Shown: positions 28,093 through 38,776 of the stretch, piece after piece | How the letters are laid out: each line of letters opens with the position of its first letter | Position numbering within the stretch: position 1 is the stretch's first letter | DNA from: CAWAVN01 sp963844315 | Lineage (GTDB): Bacteria; Planctomycetota; Planctomycetia; Planctomycetales; Planctomycetaceae | Assembly (NCBI GenBank): GCA_963844315.1 | Contig: CAWJOC010000006.1 | Span: 1 to 64,000, forward strand | DNA: 64,000 nucleotides | Direction: 5' to 3' | Position numbers and translations under genes: made by a program | The notes under the pieces: generated by a model | What the model was told of the DNA's origin: nothing | The model's input: only the letters and a program-made list of their open reading frames with translations | Database searches by the model: none

Positions 28093-30833
28093 TCAAAACT
28101 GGTATCGAAACTCGCCATTGTCCACGCTGACGTGGACCCGTTTGATGGGATGGCCTTCCATCATTTTGGTCAGAAACTCCCGGCTGACGGTGGGCAGCAT
28201 GGTGTTGGTCAGGATGTTGTCGATCATGCGTCCCCCCGATTCCAGTTCCGTGCAGCGGTCCACGATGAGCTTGACCACGGAATCATCGTAGGTGAAGGGA
28301 ATCTCGTGGTTCTGGGCGATGCGTTTTTCAATTCGCCCCAGTTGCAACCGGGCGATGTTGGCGACCATGTCATCGCTCAGCGGGTAATACGGAATGGTGA
28401 CAATCCGCCCCAAGAGCGCCGCCGGGAAGACTTTTAGGAGCGGCTCGCGAAGGGCCTTGGCCATGCCTTCCGACGAGGGCATGAGGTCGGGATCTTTGCA
28501 GAGGTTCATAATCAATTCGCTGCCCACGTTGGTGGTGAGCAGGATCAGCGTGTTCTTGAAGTTGATCAGCCGCCCTTCGCCATCTTCCATCTGGCCTTTG
28601 TCGAAGACCTGGAAGAAGATCTCATGCACGTCCGAGTGGGCTTTCTCGACTTCATCCAAGAGCACCACGCTATAAGGTTTTCGGCGGACGGCTTCCGTCA
28701 AGATGCCGCCTTCGCCATAACCCACGTACCCCGGAGGCGCGCCTTTCAGCGTGCTGACGGTGTGGGCTTCCTGGAACTCGCTCATGTTGATGGTGACGAT
28801 GTTCTGCTCGCCGCCATAGAGAGCCTCGGCGAGCGCCAGGGCGGATTCGGTTTTCCCGACGCCCGACGGCCCGGCCAACATAAAGACGCCGATGGGCTTG
28901 TTGGGGTTTTCCAGTTGGGCGCGGGAGGTTTGCACGCGCTTCGTAATCATCTCCATCGCATGGTTTTGACCGATGACCCGTTTGTTGAGCGTATCGGCCA
29001 GTTTGAGGATGGCTTCGACTTCGTTCTTCACCATCCGTCCCACGGGGATGCCCGTCCAATCGCCCACGACCGAAGCCACCGCTTGCTCATCGACCGTCGG
29101 CAGAATGAGCGGATGCTCGCCTTGCAGTTCCTTGAGTTCGTGCTGCTTGATTTTCAGTTGTTCGAGCACGCCTTCCCGTTCGGGACCGGCAAGCTCCGTG
29201 GCGGGCTTGGTTTCCCCGCCACTTTGCGCCACGACTTTGGTGGCTTCTTCGAGCTTGCTGTTTGTGCCTTCCACGGTTCCTTTGGTTCCCCGCAGTTTGG
29301 CGCGAAGGCCCAGGATTTCCTCGACCAGTTTTTTCTCGGTTTCCCAGCGGGCTTCGAGTCCCTTGACGCGGTCGCGTTCATGACCCAGACATTTCAAAAC
29401 CATCTCCTCGCGCTTGGCCGTTTCCACGCCGACGGCCTTTTCGCGGCTGATGATTTGCTGCTCGGTTTCCAGGGCTTCGATCCGGCGGCGGCAGTCGTCC
29501 ACTTCCGCGGGAACCGCGTGCTGGCTGATAGCCACGCGGGCACAGGCGGTATCCAAGAGGCTCACCGATTTGTCGGGAAGCTGCCTTGCGGGAATGTAGC
29601 GGTGCGACAACTTCACGGCGGCTTCGAGGGCTTCATCGAGAACCTGCACGCGGTGGTGCTGCTCCAGCATGCTGGCCATGCCGCGCATCATCAGGATCGC
29701 TTTTTCTTCCGTCGGCTCATCGACCTGCACGACCTGGAACCGCCTTGTGAGCGCGGGGTCTTTTTCGATGTGCTTTTTGTATTCCGCCCAAGTGGTGGCG
29801 GCGATGGTCCGGAGCGTGCCCCGCGCCAGGGCGGGCTTCAAAAGGTTCGCGGCATCGCCCGTCCCGGCCGCGCCGCCCGCGCCGATCAACGTATGGGCTT
29901 CATCAATGAAAAGGATGATGGGCTTGGGCGAGGACTGTACTTCTTCGATGACTTGCCGCAGGCGGTTTTCGAACTCGCCTTTCATGCTCGCCCCGGCTTG
30001 GAGCAAACCAATGTCCAAGGACAACAGCCGGACTTCCTTGAGCATCGGCGGCACATCACCGGCGGCAATCCGGTTGGCGAAACCTTCCACGACGGCGGTC
30101 TTTCCCACCCCCGCTTCGCCGGTGATGATCGGGTTGTTTTGACGCCGCCGCATCAGGATATCCACGATTTGGCGGATCTCTTCATCCCGGCCCACGATGG
30201 GGTCGATTTCTTTTTTTCGCGCCGTTCCGTGAAATCCACCGCGAACCGCCTTAGGGCTTCTTGCTTGCCCATTTGGGCGGGAGGCATCGCGCCGCTGGCT
30301 TCGCCGGGGGCCGCTCCGCCGCCGACTTGGAAACCGTCCCGCGCGCCCATTTGCGATTCCGGCGAGCCTTTGACGACTTCCTCAAATCGGTCGGTCAGGG
30401 TGTCGGCTTTGACCTTTTCGAACTCGCGGGAGATCGAATATAGGGCATTTCTGAGGCTCGGAGTTTTCACCGCCCCGACCATCAAGTATCCCGTGCGGAC
30501 CTGGGCATCGCCGAAGAGCAATGTGCCATACACCCAGCCGCGCTCCACGGCTTCTTCGACGTGGCTCGAAAAATCCGAGATGGACGTGGACCCGCGCGGC
30601 AGGCGGTCCAAGGCTTCCGTCACGTCCCGCGCCAAACGGGCCGGGTCGATATTGAACTGCTTGATGATCGAGTGCAGATCGGAGTTTTGCAGTTGCAAGA
30701 GCTGGTGGAACCAATGCACCAGTTCCACATAAGGGTTCCCGCGCATCTTGCAGAACACCGTGGCGCTTTCGATGGCTTTGTAGCCAATCGCATTCAGTTT
30801 TCCAAACAGGGCGGCTCGGCTGATTTCAGTCAT
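28093..30833 (-). CDS. clpV: Type VI secretion ATPase ClpV/TssH
   Basis: About 913 residues, normal for ClpV. The N-terminal domain (LFGKLNAIGYKAIESATVFC, RGNPYVELVHWFHQLLQ) binds contracted sheath. The first AAA+ module has Walker A GEAGVGKTAVVEGFA and Walker B ILFIDEAHTLIG, then a coiled-coil middle domain; the second has GPSGVGKTESALALAE and VVLLDEVEKAH. A frame change at about 30212 falls in a run of seven T (A on the coding strand); with six, the protein reads AKKEIDPIVGRDEEI without a break. That homopolymer strongly suggests a sequencing error. It disassembles contracted TssBC sheath for reuse. Confidence 0.95.
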
Positions 30834-30906
30834 GGAGTTTCTCCAAAGATATCAGGTTCAGGGGTACTCTGAGTTGTTCTATTCGCAATACAAGCAGGAT
30901 TTGTCT

Positions 30907-31080
30907 TAACCACGAAGATACGAAGGGCAGAAAGAAAAGTTCAGCCCGGCAGAGATTGAGGAACACTAATCTTCGCTAATGAAATGATTTCAAAGAATGA
31001 GTGCCTATTAGCGATAATTAGCGTTCCCCTTCTTCTTAATTTTTTCTTGGCTTTCTTCGTGACCTTCGTGTCTTTGTGGT
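30907..31080. mobile_element. MITE-like element, second copy of aaccacgaa family
   Basis: About 174 bases. Terminal repeats aaccacgaagatacgaaggg / accttcgtgtctttgtggt; the core shares taatcttcgctaat(a/g)aaa with the copy at 23902 and is itself partly palindromic (ttagcgataattagcg). It separates clpV from tssG, which otherwise follow each other on the same strand. Confidence 0.75.
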
Positions 31081-31113
31081 GAAAACTCTTTTCGTGGATG
31101 GTTTGGGCCATTC

Positions 31114-32145
31114 TCAATTCGCCAGGCTGGTGGAATGCAGGGTGTAATCTTCCACATCCCGTTCCCGGCGGCGGGCGGCGAGCCAGGTGGTGCGCCCCAA
31201 TTGGCCCGTTTGACCCAACTGAACTTTGGGAACCTCTTCTTTTTTCAGGATCAGTTTCACGTCCCAGGACAAATCCAGCCCGACGTAGTTTTTAATGATC
31301 GCAATCAAGGCGGGCAGATTCCGTCCCTGGGGCAACAGGCTTTGATAGAGATCGACTCCCATCGGCCCCATCACAATCCGAAACTTGGACTGGCAATCCC
31401 AGACCCGGCTCCCCAGGACCAAACTTTGTCCCAAGCTCCCCGTGGCCGGCGTGGCCCCCAAGCGGCTTTGGCAATCGTCGGGCAAAGCCAGCCAATCGCC
31501 CGCGAACTGCCAGATCTCGGTTTGGATTTTGAAATAGCTTTGCAGGAGGATTTCCAAGCCCTCCGCGTTTTTATTCGGGCAAGACAGCCTGCCCGCGAAG
31601 TGCAGCTTGAGCACATCGGGCATGGCGTCCCGATTCCGAAGCGCGGGCATTCCCAGGCCGATCAATGACGCGACGTATTTCGAGAACCGGTCGGTTTGCG
31701 GGCGGTCGTATTGGACCGTCGGCTGAGCCTGCGCCCAGGCCCGGTAAAACAGCGACAGCATGCGGTGATGAAACACATCCGCGAACCGGGCCAGCGTGTA
31801 GTCCTTATGATGGTAAATCCGCTCGCGGGCGTAATCGGTCATGTGGAGCGGCAACGGGCCGTTGGGACCGAACAAACCGAGTGCCCGTTGAACGAGCCGC
31901 GGCGGCCTGCCGTTGGCTCCGCGCTTCAAAGCCGCGATGGTCGCCGGGGGAAAGTTCAAACTCGGCTCTTGCGAGAGACGGACGGCATCATCGGCGGGAT
32001 GCAAGGATTCCCCGATCCGGGGCCGGTTCAAATAGGCGCATTCGAGCAGCCTCAAGACTTGGAAAAAATCGAATTCGTAAGGCGTCCGCCGCAACTCGTC
32101 GAGGAGTTTTAGAGCGTCTGCCTGAGTCCGCTCCGTGGCTTCCAT
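31114..32145 (-). CDS. tssG: Type VI secretion baseplate protein TssG
   Basis: 343 residues, intact. I choose the ATG at 32145 (MEATERTQADALKLLDEL), which overlaps the end of tssF by 37 bases. Family features: FDFFQVLRLLECAYLNRPRI near the start, GLFGPNGPLPLHMTDYARER in the first third, FHHRMLSLFYRAWAQAQPTV, and near the C-terminus GSRVWDCQSKFRIVMGPM. TssG forms the baseplate wedge with TssE, TssF and TssK. Sequence order tssE-tssF-tssG with overlapping ends shows tight coupling. Confidence 0.95.
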   Translation of the reverse strand: MEATERTQADALKLLDELRRTPYEFDFFQVLRLLECAYLNRPRIGESLHPADDAVRLSQEPSLNFPPATIAALKRGANGRPPRLVQRALGLFGPNGPLPLHMTDYARERIYHHKDYTLARFADVFHHRMLSLFYRAWAQAQPTVQYDRPQTDRFSKYVASLIGLGMPALRNRDAMPDVLKLHFAGRLSCPNKNAEGLEILLQSYFKIQTEIWQFAGDWLALPDDCQSRLGATPATGSLGQSLVLGSRVWDCQSKFRIVMGPMGVDLYQSLLPQGRNLPALIAIIKNYVGLDLSWDVKLILKKEEVPKVQLGQTGQLGRTTWLAARRRERDVEDYTLHSTSLAN

Positions 32146-33992
32146 TGGGCAATCTCCCCTCGATCCGTGGTGAATAACCGGGTTTCCGTGAAGGAATTGA
32201 TGGAGGAATACCTCGCGAAAAACTGCTCGCACACGGCTCCCAACAGATACACGCCGCTGCCTTCAAAGGCGGCTTCATCCAAGGTGAGCGAAATCTCCTG
32301 CCCGCGTCCGAAAGCGATCGGCCCCGGATGCGGAATCCGCCGCGTGCAGGGCCGGGACCTCACCGATGCGCACGCCTTCGATTTGCTTTTTGATGGCCGG
32401 CTCCGAGGTCTCCGCATAAAGCTCGAACAGTTCCCGAAGCGCCGAGTGCCTTGATGGTCGTCCGAGTCCATCAGTGACAAATAATTCAGCGACAAATGGC
32501 TGATCACCCGCCAGGCGGTTTCATTTCGTGGCGTGATGGCGGAAGGACGCGGACGCGTAGGACCCGCAACGCAGCGGATGATGTCCACGGGGGCGCTGTC
32601 GACCATCGTGAAATCGCCCTTCGCAAGTCCCAATGGGATTTGGAGTGGCAAATCGCGGTTGGTGCACAGGGTATTGACGGCTAGTTGCCGAAGTTCATGC
32701 CGGTACGGAGCCTCCTGCGAATCGACCAAGGACAGGAACACTTCGCTGCCCAGGTAGCTGGTCCTGAGTCCCCTGTGTTGTTGCCGGGCGGACATGGCGC
32801 GGGGCTGGCGGTGCACGGTGTAATAGGCCGAGGCTTCGCTGCGGCTCATGATCTCGTCGGTGGAATAAAACGGCCTGAAGAACTGCTCATCAACCGGGTT
32901 GGCTCCGAAGCCCGACACCCCGGTGATCGAATAAACTTCCAAATCCAAAGGCCGGGTGCGGTCCGGCACGACGTGGTGCTCGCTGCGTTTGTTGGTGAGG
33001 TGGATGCGGTCGGCCCGTTTGGGAAACAGGTTGATCGCCGTTGTACAGGACAGGGCGAACACCCCCTGGTCCACCGCGTTTTCCAAGGGCGTGTTCACGC
33101 GGTCGAACAGCAGTAGGATTTCCAGCTCTTTTCCGGTGCATTGCCGGACGGAGGGGCCAAGTCCCGTCAGCTCAAAAAAATTGTATCGCTGCGGAAAGGC
33201 GAAATACTCCTGGAGCAGCCGATAGCCCTGAAACGATTGGGGGCTATATGGCAGGAGGGCTTCTTCATCGCGAAAGCCCACGGGCCAGATACTCGAGGCG
33301 GGCAGCACGTTGGTCCAAGGGGATTTTGGTCCCGCTCCGCCGGGACGGACCGCGACGGCCAAGGTGTTGGCATGGATTTGCTCGTAAAGCCGCATCACCG
33401 TTTCGCCCACGCCGCGCAAAAAGATTTTCAGGCGGTCCAAGGCAATCTCGGAGAACTTCAGCCCCGCCGTGGTTTGAAGTTTCAGCCTGACACCGGCTTT
33501 GACTTTGGGCACGTTGGGAATCGGGACCGAGGCCACGTCCCTGGTGAAGTATTCGGCCTCAATGATCTCGATGGGCCAAAGCGTGACATCGCCCCTGGTG
33601 CGGTATTCGCAAGCGGTCTGCTCGCCGGCAGCGGTCCGGCTGCGGATCACGCTGCCAGAGGGAATTGTGAAACCCGCATTGAGCGAGCCTTCATCGCGGT
33701 CGGGCTGAAACTGCACGACCGCCATCGAAGGCATGGGCGAGAGATAGTGCGGATAGACCATCTCCAACAGATGCTGCGTCATCCGGGGGAATTCGGAATC
33801 GATCTTCAGTTGCACGCGAGCGGCAAGGAACGCGAAGCCCTCCAACAGCCGTTCCACGTAAGGGTCGGCGCATTCGAATTGGTCCAGCCCCAACCGGCCC
33901 GCGATTTTGGGAAATTCGCCGGCGAACTCTCCGCCCACTTCCCTGAGGTGTTGCAGTTCGCGGTTATAGTATTCCAGCATCCGGGGATCCAT
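32109..33992 (-). CDS. tssF: Type VI secretion baseplate protein TssF
   Basis: 627 codons. The N-terminus MLEYYNRELQHLREVGGEFA and GRLGLDQFECADPYVERLLE is the classic TssF signature; later SDEFPRMTQHLLEMVYPHYL-like text and GYRLLQEYFAFPQRYNFFEL are also diagnostic. Between about 32330 and 32460 the frame is shifted and then restored, so the segment near RRPRSRPSKSKSK is not real protein; the true frame reads as a TssF C-terminal region ending before LTLDEAAFEGSGVYLLG. The start codon overlaps the tssE stop (tgatg). TssF is the main wedge subunit of the baseplate. Confidence 0.95.
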   Translation of the reverse strand: MDPRMLEYYNRELQHLREVGGEFAGEFPKIAGRLGLDQFECADPYVERLLEGFAFLAARVQLKIDSEFPRMTQHLLEMVYPHYLSPMPSMAVVQFQPDRDEGSLNAGFTIPSGSVIRSRTAAGEQTACEYRTRGDVTLWPIEIIEAEYFTRDVASVPIPNVPKVKAGVRLKLQTTAGLKFSEIALDRLKIFLRGVGETVMRLYEQIHANTLAVAVRPGGAGPKSPWTNVLPASSIWPVGFRDEEALLPYSPQSFQGYRLLQEYFAFPQRYNFFELTGLGPSVRQCTGKELEILLLFDRVNTPLENAVDQGVFALSCTTAINLFPKRADRIHLTNKRSEHHVVPDRTRPLDLEVYSITGVSGFGANPVDEQFFRPFYSTDEIMSRSEASAYYTVHRQPRAMSARQQHRGLRTSYLGSEVFLSLVDSQEAPYRHELRQLAVNTLCTNRDLPLQIPLGLAKGDFTMVDSAPVDIIRCVAGPTRPRPSAITPRNETAWRVISHLSLNYLSLMDSDDHQGTRRFGNCSSFMRRPRSRPSKSKSKACASVRSRPCTRRIPHPGPIAFGRGQEISLTLDEAAFEGSGVYLLGAVCEQFFARYSSINSFTETRLFTTDRGEIAQWKPRSGLRQTL

Positions 33993-34537
33993 CAGCCGGA
34001 CCTCCCCGCCAAGGCGGACGGTGAAGTTTGCGGCGCTTCCGTCGCCCCTTCCACGGAAACTTGCCCCGTCTCCAAATCGACATCGGTGCGAAGATAAAGC
34101 TGCAAGGGGATCGGCTGCGCCCAGAGTTCGCCCAGGATTTCAAACGTCAAGGCGTTCCGGTTCATCTGGTCCGACGCGGTGATGACGCGGACTTTGAGCG
34201 TATGCGGCAAAATCCGCGGCTCGAATTGCCTAATGGCCGCCCTAAGTTTTTGTTCCAGCTCGATGGAATTCAGACTGGAGGAGAGCAGCCCGGACAGTTC
34301 CTGGATTCCGTAGTTCAGCACCGAGCGGGCGACTTCGGGGTAGTCGCTTAAATCTTCGTGGGTTTCCAGGTTGGTGGTATTCATCAGCCAGCCCAAATCG
34401 CGAAGCACGACCTCGCGGAGCCTGCGCACCGAGAACACCCGCTGGTCGCGGGACTCCTCGCGGGATTTGGGATTGTTGTCGGTCAGCCGGTCCAAAAGCG
34501 AAGGCTGCAACCGCTCTTGTTGAGTCAGTTCAGCCAT
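33992..34537 (-). CDS. tssE: Type VI secretion baseplate protein TssE (gp25-like)
   Basis: 181 residues, intact. It has the gp25-like features: LLDRLTDNNP near the start, LREVVLRDLGWLMNTTNLET, SVLNYGIQELSG, then IRQFEPRILPHTLKVRV with the conserved E-PR core. TssE links sheath to baseplate. Its start overlaps the tagJ stop by 8 bases (atggctga) and its stop overlaps the tssF start, so the three genes form one coupled unit. Confidence 0.95.
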   Translation of the reverse strand: MAELTQQERLQPSLLDRLTDNNPKSREESRDQRVFSVRRLREVVLRDLGWLMNTTNLETHEDLSDYPEVARSVLNYGIQELSGLLSSSLNSIELEQKLRAAIRQFEPRILPHTLKVRVITASDQMNRNALTFEILGELWAQPIPLQLYLRTDVDLETGQVSVEGATEAPQTSPSALAGRSG

Positions 34538-35370
34538 TGTCTGCTTCCTGCTTGGGTGCGGGTTCTTCCGTGTTCAGCACAATCTGGCGGATATCCAGGA
34601 GGGCATAGTCTTCCGCGTCGGTCGCCAGCGTCCGCTGGCCGAGTCCGATGAAAAGGCCATTGCCCGCATCTTGCCAATCGGTCTTTCTCGCCAGGCGAAT
34701 CTGGTCATCCTTGGAGGATTCGGAACCGGGATAGCGGGTGGGGATCAGTCCCATCGTGTCGCCGCCGTTGGACCAGACGAAATGGGCGGGCATCCAGACC
34801 ATGTCGCGGAGAATCCTCGGGCGGTTCAATGTCGATTTGACGAATCCGCTGAAAGGGGATCCAAAAATACCGGCCGTTAATCATGGCTTCAAGGACGGGA
34901 CCTATGCGCGAATCGGCATCGGCAATCCAGGCGAAATCGACCGGGGCGTTTTCGCCCGCGACAATTTGGCCGGAGGTGGCCGGGGCTTGCTCAAAGGCTT
35001 GAGTCCTGAGTTTCTCGGCGGCGGCGGTTTTGCCCTCGGCCAAGAGCGGCAGGACTTGAACCAATTCCGCCAGCCAGGCTTGGGGTTCGCCGAAGATCAA
35101 GGGGGAGTGTTTTCCATCGAAGATGGAGGCCCTCAGCGTTTCGCAGTTGATGGCTTCGCGGTAGGCTTGCACCATCATCAGCGACAAGGCATCGATTTCC
35201 CCCACCACGGAAAGCTGGGTCAGGGCTTTCGGCCATTCCCCCAGCACCGCGTAAAGCTGAAACAAGAATGTGCGGAGCTTGGCATCGGCGGGGTTGTCGC
35301 GGACTTTGTTTTGCAGAGCGGAAAGCGCGGCTTTGACATCGCCTTGGCGAAGGGCGTCTTCGGGAGTCAT
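34530..35370 (-). CDS. tagJ: Type VI secretion accessory protein TagJ/ImpE
   Basis: About 279 residues with one frame change near 34820. The N-terminal helical region (EDALRQGDVKAALSALQNKV, RTFLFQLYAVLGEWPKALTQ) has the TPR-like ImpE look. The C-terminal domain (DFAWIADADSRIGPVLEAMI, GRYFWIPFQRIRQIDIEPPE, and in the shifted frame LRDMVWMPAHFVWSNGGD) is the conserved ImpE core. TagJ binds the sheath protein TssB and influences ClpV recycling in systems that carry it. It starts at 35370 and overlaps tssE at its end. Hairpins separate it from hcp upstream. Confidence 0.92.
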
Positions 35371-35448
35371 GGCGAAACCTTTGAGGGCTAAGTTTCAATC
35401 CCGGAGCAAACCGGGAAGCTTTTCGGGCATCGGGGCCAAAAACAAAGG

Positions 35449-35547
35449 TTTGTGAAACCCCGCCCTCTCGAAAGACAGCGGGGTTCCACAAAAGACCAGT
35501 TTGTTTTGATCGGCTTTGTCCCCTCTCCTCTAGGGGAGAGGGGACAT
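35449..35547. terminator. Two hairpins after hcp
   Basis: First hairpin: arms tttgtgaaaccccgc (35449-35463) and gcggggttccacaaa (35478-35492), one mismatch. Second: tgtcccctctcctctagggg to 35547, a near-perfect stem of the ggggagaggg family. On the minus strand they lie just after the hcp stop at 35569 and before the tagJ start, where they could end most hcp transcripts. High hcp output with partial read-through would suit the need for many tube subunits. Confidence 0.65.
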
Positions 35548-35568
35548 TTAAGCGAGAACGGGCGGGAC

Positions 35569-36063
35569 TTACGCAGACACCTTCGTCATATCCCAGCTTG
35601 CTTCGCCGGCTTTCTTCGTCTGCGCCCTTGTCGTCTTGCATGAAGTAAGTAATGGTGCATTTGGCGAAGGCCAGCGAGACGGACTCGGTCGGAGTATCAT
35701 CCCCGCCCGTCGAACCCGACCACTGGACGCTCTCCACCATGACGTTGTCGAAGACGTACTCCAGAAATGGTTTCTGCCCGGCTTTTCCGCCCGCTTTCCG
35801 CAGAGTGACCGTGGCCTTGTCGAAATGCTGTCCGCTGCAGCATGCGCCAAACAGCGTGGGGCTGGATTTTTCCGTTTTCTTCATGATGTTGAAGCTGGAA
35901 ATGCTGCATGCCCGGCGGAGAGGCCATCGGAGCCGGGACCGACGGTCGTGGGATTGCTGGCCCCCCAACTGAAGCTATAGATTTCGATCTGGCCTTCCAC
36001 GCCGGTTGCAGTGGCTTCACCAGCGACGTCCGGTTCGATTTTGAGATAGGTATCAAACGCCAT
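35569..36063 (-). CDS. hcp: Type VI secretion tube protein Hcp/TssD
   Basis: About 164 residues with compensating frame changes near 35885 and 35620. Family features: MAFDTYLKIEPDVAGEA, EIYSFSWGASNPTTVGPGSD, LFGACCSGQHFDKATVTLRK, YVFDNVMVESVQWSGS, SVSLAFAKCTITYFMQDDKG. The end in the corrected frame is KAGEASWDMTKVSA at 35569. Hcp hexamers stack to form the inner tube and can carry small effectors. The gene stands alone between two repeat clusters, which fits separate expression. Confidence 0.93.
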
Positions 36064-36404
36064 GTTCTGTCTCCCTCGGAAATGTGTCTAAGATGATGGA
36101 ATCGAGCCAGCCACGCGCTGGCTCATTTTTCCTTTGGTCGTGTCTGTTGTTTTCGCTGAAACCGGTTCTGCACATTGCTACCACGCGAATTGCAGAACGG
36201 ACCGGACCAGGGTTTCCGAAATTTTCTTAGCTTTCTTAGTCCCCTCTCCCTGGGGAGAGAGAGGGCTAGGGCAACTGCTTTGTCCCCTCTCCCCTGGGGG
36301 GAGAGGGCTAGGGTGAGGGGGACAAGCGAGATTCAACGTCTGTTCTGGTTTGTCCCCTCTTCCGGCCTTCGGCCACCTTCTCCCCAGAGGAGAAGGGACA
36401 GACA
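36064..36404. repeat. Gap between tssC and hcp filled with ggggagaggg palindromes
   Basis: From about 36240 to 36408 there are three tandem-like units of the cccctctccc/ggggagaggg family (cctggggagagagagggcta, cccctggggggagagggcta, and ccttctccccagaggagaag), which can pair with each other in several ways. The part nearest hcp (36064-36240) shows no gene; it should hold the hcp promoter, but I cannot point to clear -35/-10 boxes. Confidence 0.75.
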
Positions 36405-37903
36405 TTAGCCTCCTTTGCCGGAGGGCAATTTGGAGACCAGCCGCAGCGAGACAGTCAGCCCTTCCAGTTGGTAATGCGGGCGGAGGTAGAACTTGGCGGC
36501 GTAGTAGCCGGGGTTGCCTTCGATCTCTTCGACCACCACTTCCGCGGCGGCCAAGGGCTTTCGGGCTTTGCTTTCCTCGCTGGACATGGCCGGGTTCACA
36601 TCGACGTATTGGTCGATCCACTCGGTCAGCCAGTTCCGCATGTCGTCCTTTTCTTTGAACGACCCGATCTTGTCCCTGACGATGCACTTCAAGTAGTGCG
36701 CGAAGCGGCAAGTCGCGAACAGGTACGGCAAGCGCGCCCCCAGGTTGGCGTTGGCGGTGGCATCGGGATCCTCGTACTCGGCGGGCTTTTGGAGCGATTG
36801 CGCCCCCAAAAACGCGGCGAAGTCCGAGTTCTTTTTGTGGATCAAGGGCATAAATCCGTTTTTGGCAAGCTCCGCTTCGCGGCGGTCGCTGATGGCGATT
36901 TCGGTGGGGCATTTCATGTCCACGCCGCCGTCGTCCGTGGGGAAGGTATGGACGGGAAGACCTTCCACCGCCCCGCCAGATTCGATCCCGCGAATCCGCG
37001 AGCACCAGCCATACATCTTGAACGAGCGGGTGATGTTGGTGGCCATCGCATAGGCGGCGTTCGCCCAGGTGAACTTGGTGTGGTCCGCGCCTTCGGTCTC
37101 CTCTTCGAAGTCGAATTCCTCGACCGGGTTGGACCTGGCCCCATAGGGCTGGCGGGACAAGAACCTGGGCATGGCGAGACCGATGTAGCGGGCATCATCC
37201 GATTCGCGGAGTGATTTCCAGCCCGCGTATTCGGCGGTTTGGAAGATCTTGGTCAGGTCCCTGGGGTTCGCGAGTTCCTGCCAGGTTGCCATTTGCATCA
37301 ATTTGGGATCAGCCCCGCTGATGAAAGGCGCATGGGCGGCGGCGGCGATCTTCGACATCTCGCCCAAGAGTTCCACATCGGGCGGGCTGTGGTCGAAGTG
37401 GTAATCGCCCACGAGGCAGCCGTAAGGCTCGCCCCCGAATTGCCCGTATTCTTCTTCGTACATCTTCTTGAACAGCGGGCTTTGGTCCCAGGCGGTGCCT
37501 TTGAACTTCTTCAGCGTCTTGTGCAGATCCTTTTTGGAAATGTTCAAAACGCGGATTTTCAGCATCTCGTCGGTTTCGGTGTTGTTCACCAGATGACGCA
37601 GGCCCCGCCAGCGCCTTCCAGTTTCTGGAAGTCGGCATTGTGCAGGATCTGGTTGATCTGCTCGGAGAGCTTCTTGTCGATCTCGGCGATGACGGCTTGA
37701 ATGGACTTGATCGCATCGTCCGTCACCACGCTGGAATCGGCCAGGACTTGCTCGGCAAGGGTTCGGACCGCCGTTTCCACCGCTTCCTTGGCCCGGTCGG
37801 TTTTGGGTTTGAATTCCTGGGCCAAAAGCATCGAAAACTCATCGGCGGTCGAATGCTCCACCGGAGCGACTTCAGGTTGCGATTGAAGGGATTCGTCAGC
37901 CAT
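36405..37903 (-). CDS. tssC: Type VI secretion sheath large subunit TssC
   Basis: About 499 residues, the expected length. One base is missing near 37592: with gcgcctgg restored, the protein reads EGAWRGLRHLVNNTETDEML across the join, exactly the family motif. Other features: VLNISKKDLHKTLKKFKGTA, EYGQFGGEPYGCLVGDYHFD, GLAMPRFLSRQPYGA, FAWANAAYAMATNI-like text, YLFATCRFAHYLKCIVRDKI, and GYYAAKFYLRPHYQLEGLTV near the end. TssC and TssB form the contractile sheath. The start is 4 bases after the tssB stop. Confidence 0.95.
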
Positions 37904-37907
37904 GGGA

Positions 37908-38416
37908 TTATTCTCCTTCCTGGGCCTCTGGCTTGGGAGCCGAGGCTAAAGATTGCAGCAGCGCGGGGTCGCTCAAGACGCGGTTAATCAGTTCTTCCGC
38001 GCCGGTTTTGCCGTCCATGTAGCTTAAGAGGTTGGACAATTCGGTGCGGGCTTGCAGCAGCTTTCGGAGCGGTTCGACCTTTTGGGCAATCGCGGCGGGG
38101 GAAAAGTCATCCATGCTTTCAAAGGTGATGTCCACCGCCAGGTTGCCTTCGCCCGTCAGCGTGTTGGGGACTTGAATCGCCACGCGGGGTTTCATGGCTT
38201 TCAGGCGGTCGTCAAAGTTGTCCACGTCGATTTCGAGAAACTTGCGGTCCGCGGGGGGAGCCAAGGCTTCCGCGGGGTTCCCCGAAAGATCGGCCATCAC
38301 GCCCATCACGAAGGGCAGTTGCACCTTCTTTTGAGAACCGTACACCTCCACGTCATACTCGATTTGCACGCGCGGGCGCGGTTTCTGGCGATGAATTTCT
38401 GACTGCTTTGGGCCAC
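37908..38416 (-). CDS. tssB: Type VI secretion sheath small subunit TssB
   Basis: About 169 residues. I choose the GTG at 38416 (VAQSSQKFIARNRA), seven bases after ggagg, over the longer ATG at 38429, because this N-terminus matches the family; one extra base near 38370 then shifts to PRVQIEYDVEVYG. The rest is standard: LPFVMGVMADLSGNP, FLEIDVDNFDDRLKAMKPRV, LAVDITFESMDDFSPAAIAQ. TssB pairs with TssC. The gene begins the tssBC pair; the 360-base region upstream probably holds its promoter. Confidence 0.95.
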
Positions 38417-38776
38417 GGAACACCTCCATTGCTGGTTAGAAAGAGGGCAATTCAAAACGCAATCAGGGATTGACGAAAGCTCCCCCAATCCCTGGTTCGG
38501 AAACGATGGGAGAATCGAAGTCAACAGGCAATTCCTGACAGAGCGGGACCGCACGGGCGGCGTGAATTATTCCGGCTCTGACCTGAAATGGCTGAGTCAC
38601 GCGGGGCGAGTTCTTCCTAACCCATCGGGGCCTACAGAAACTTTCTCCACCGCTTTGGCGTGCGAATCCTGGGGTTTGTCCGGTCGGTGTTATGTCAAAT
38701 CTCATCCTCCAAGGGTGTTCGTTTGCAGCAGATTGAAGCGCTAGGGCCTGGTGATTGAATTGACCTGCGGCGTCGT
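38417..38776. other. Gap between tssA and tssB
   Basis: No convincing gene. A small inverted repeat (cagggattg ... caatccctg, about 38464-38495) is present near the tssB side. The region is the likely site of the tssB promoter and the tssA terminator, but no clear consensus boxes can be assigned. Confidence 0.5.

Noticed and set aside
28624..30732. 702-codon open frame on the + strand opposite clpV
   Set aside because: It is the mirror of clpV codon bias at high GC; clpV motifs on the other strand are decisive and this frame shows no domain.
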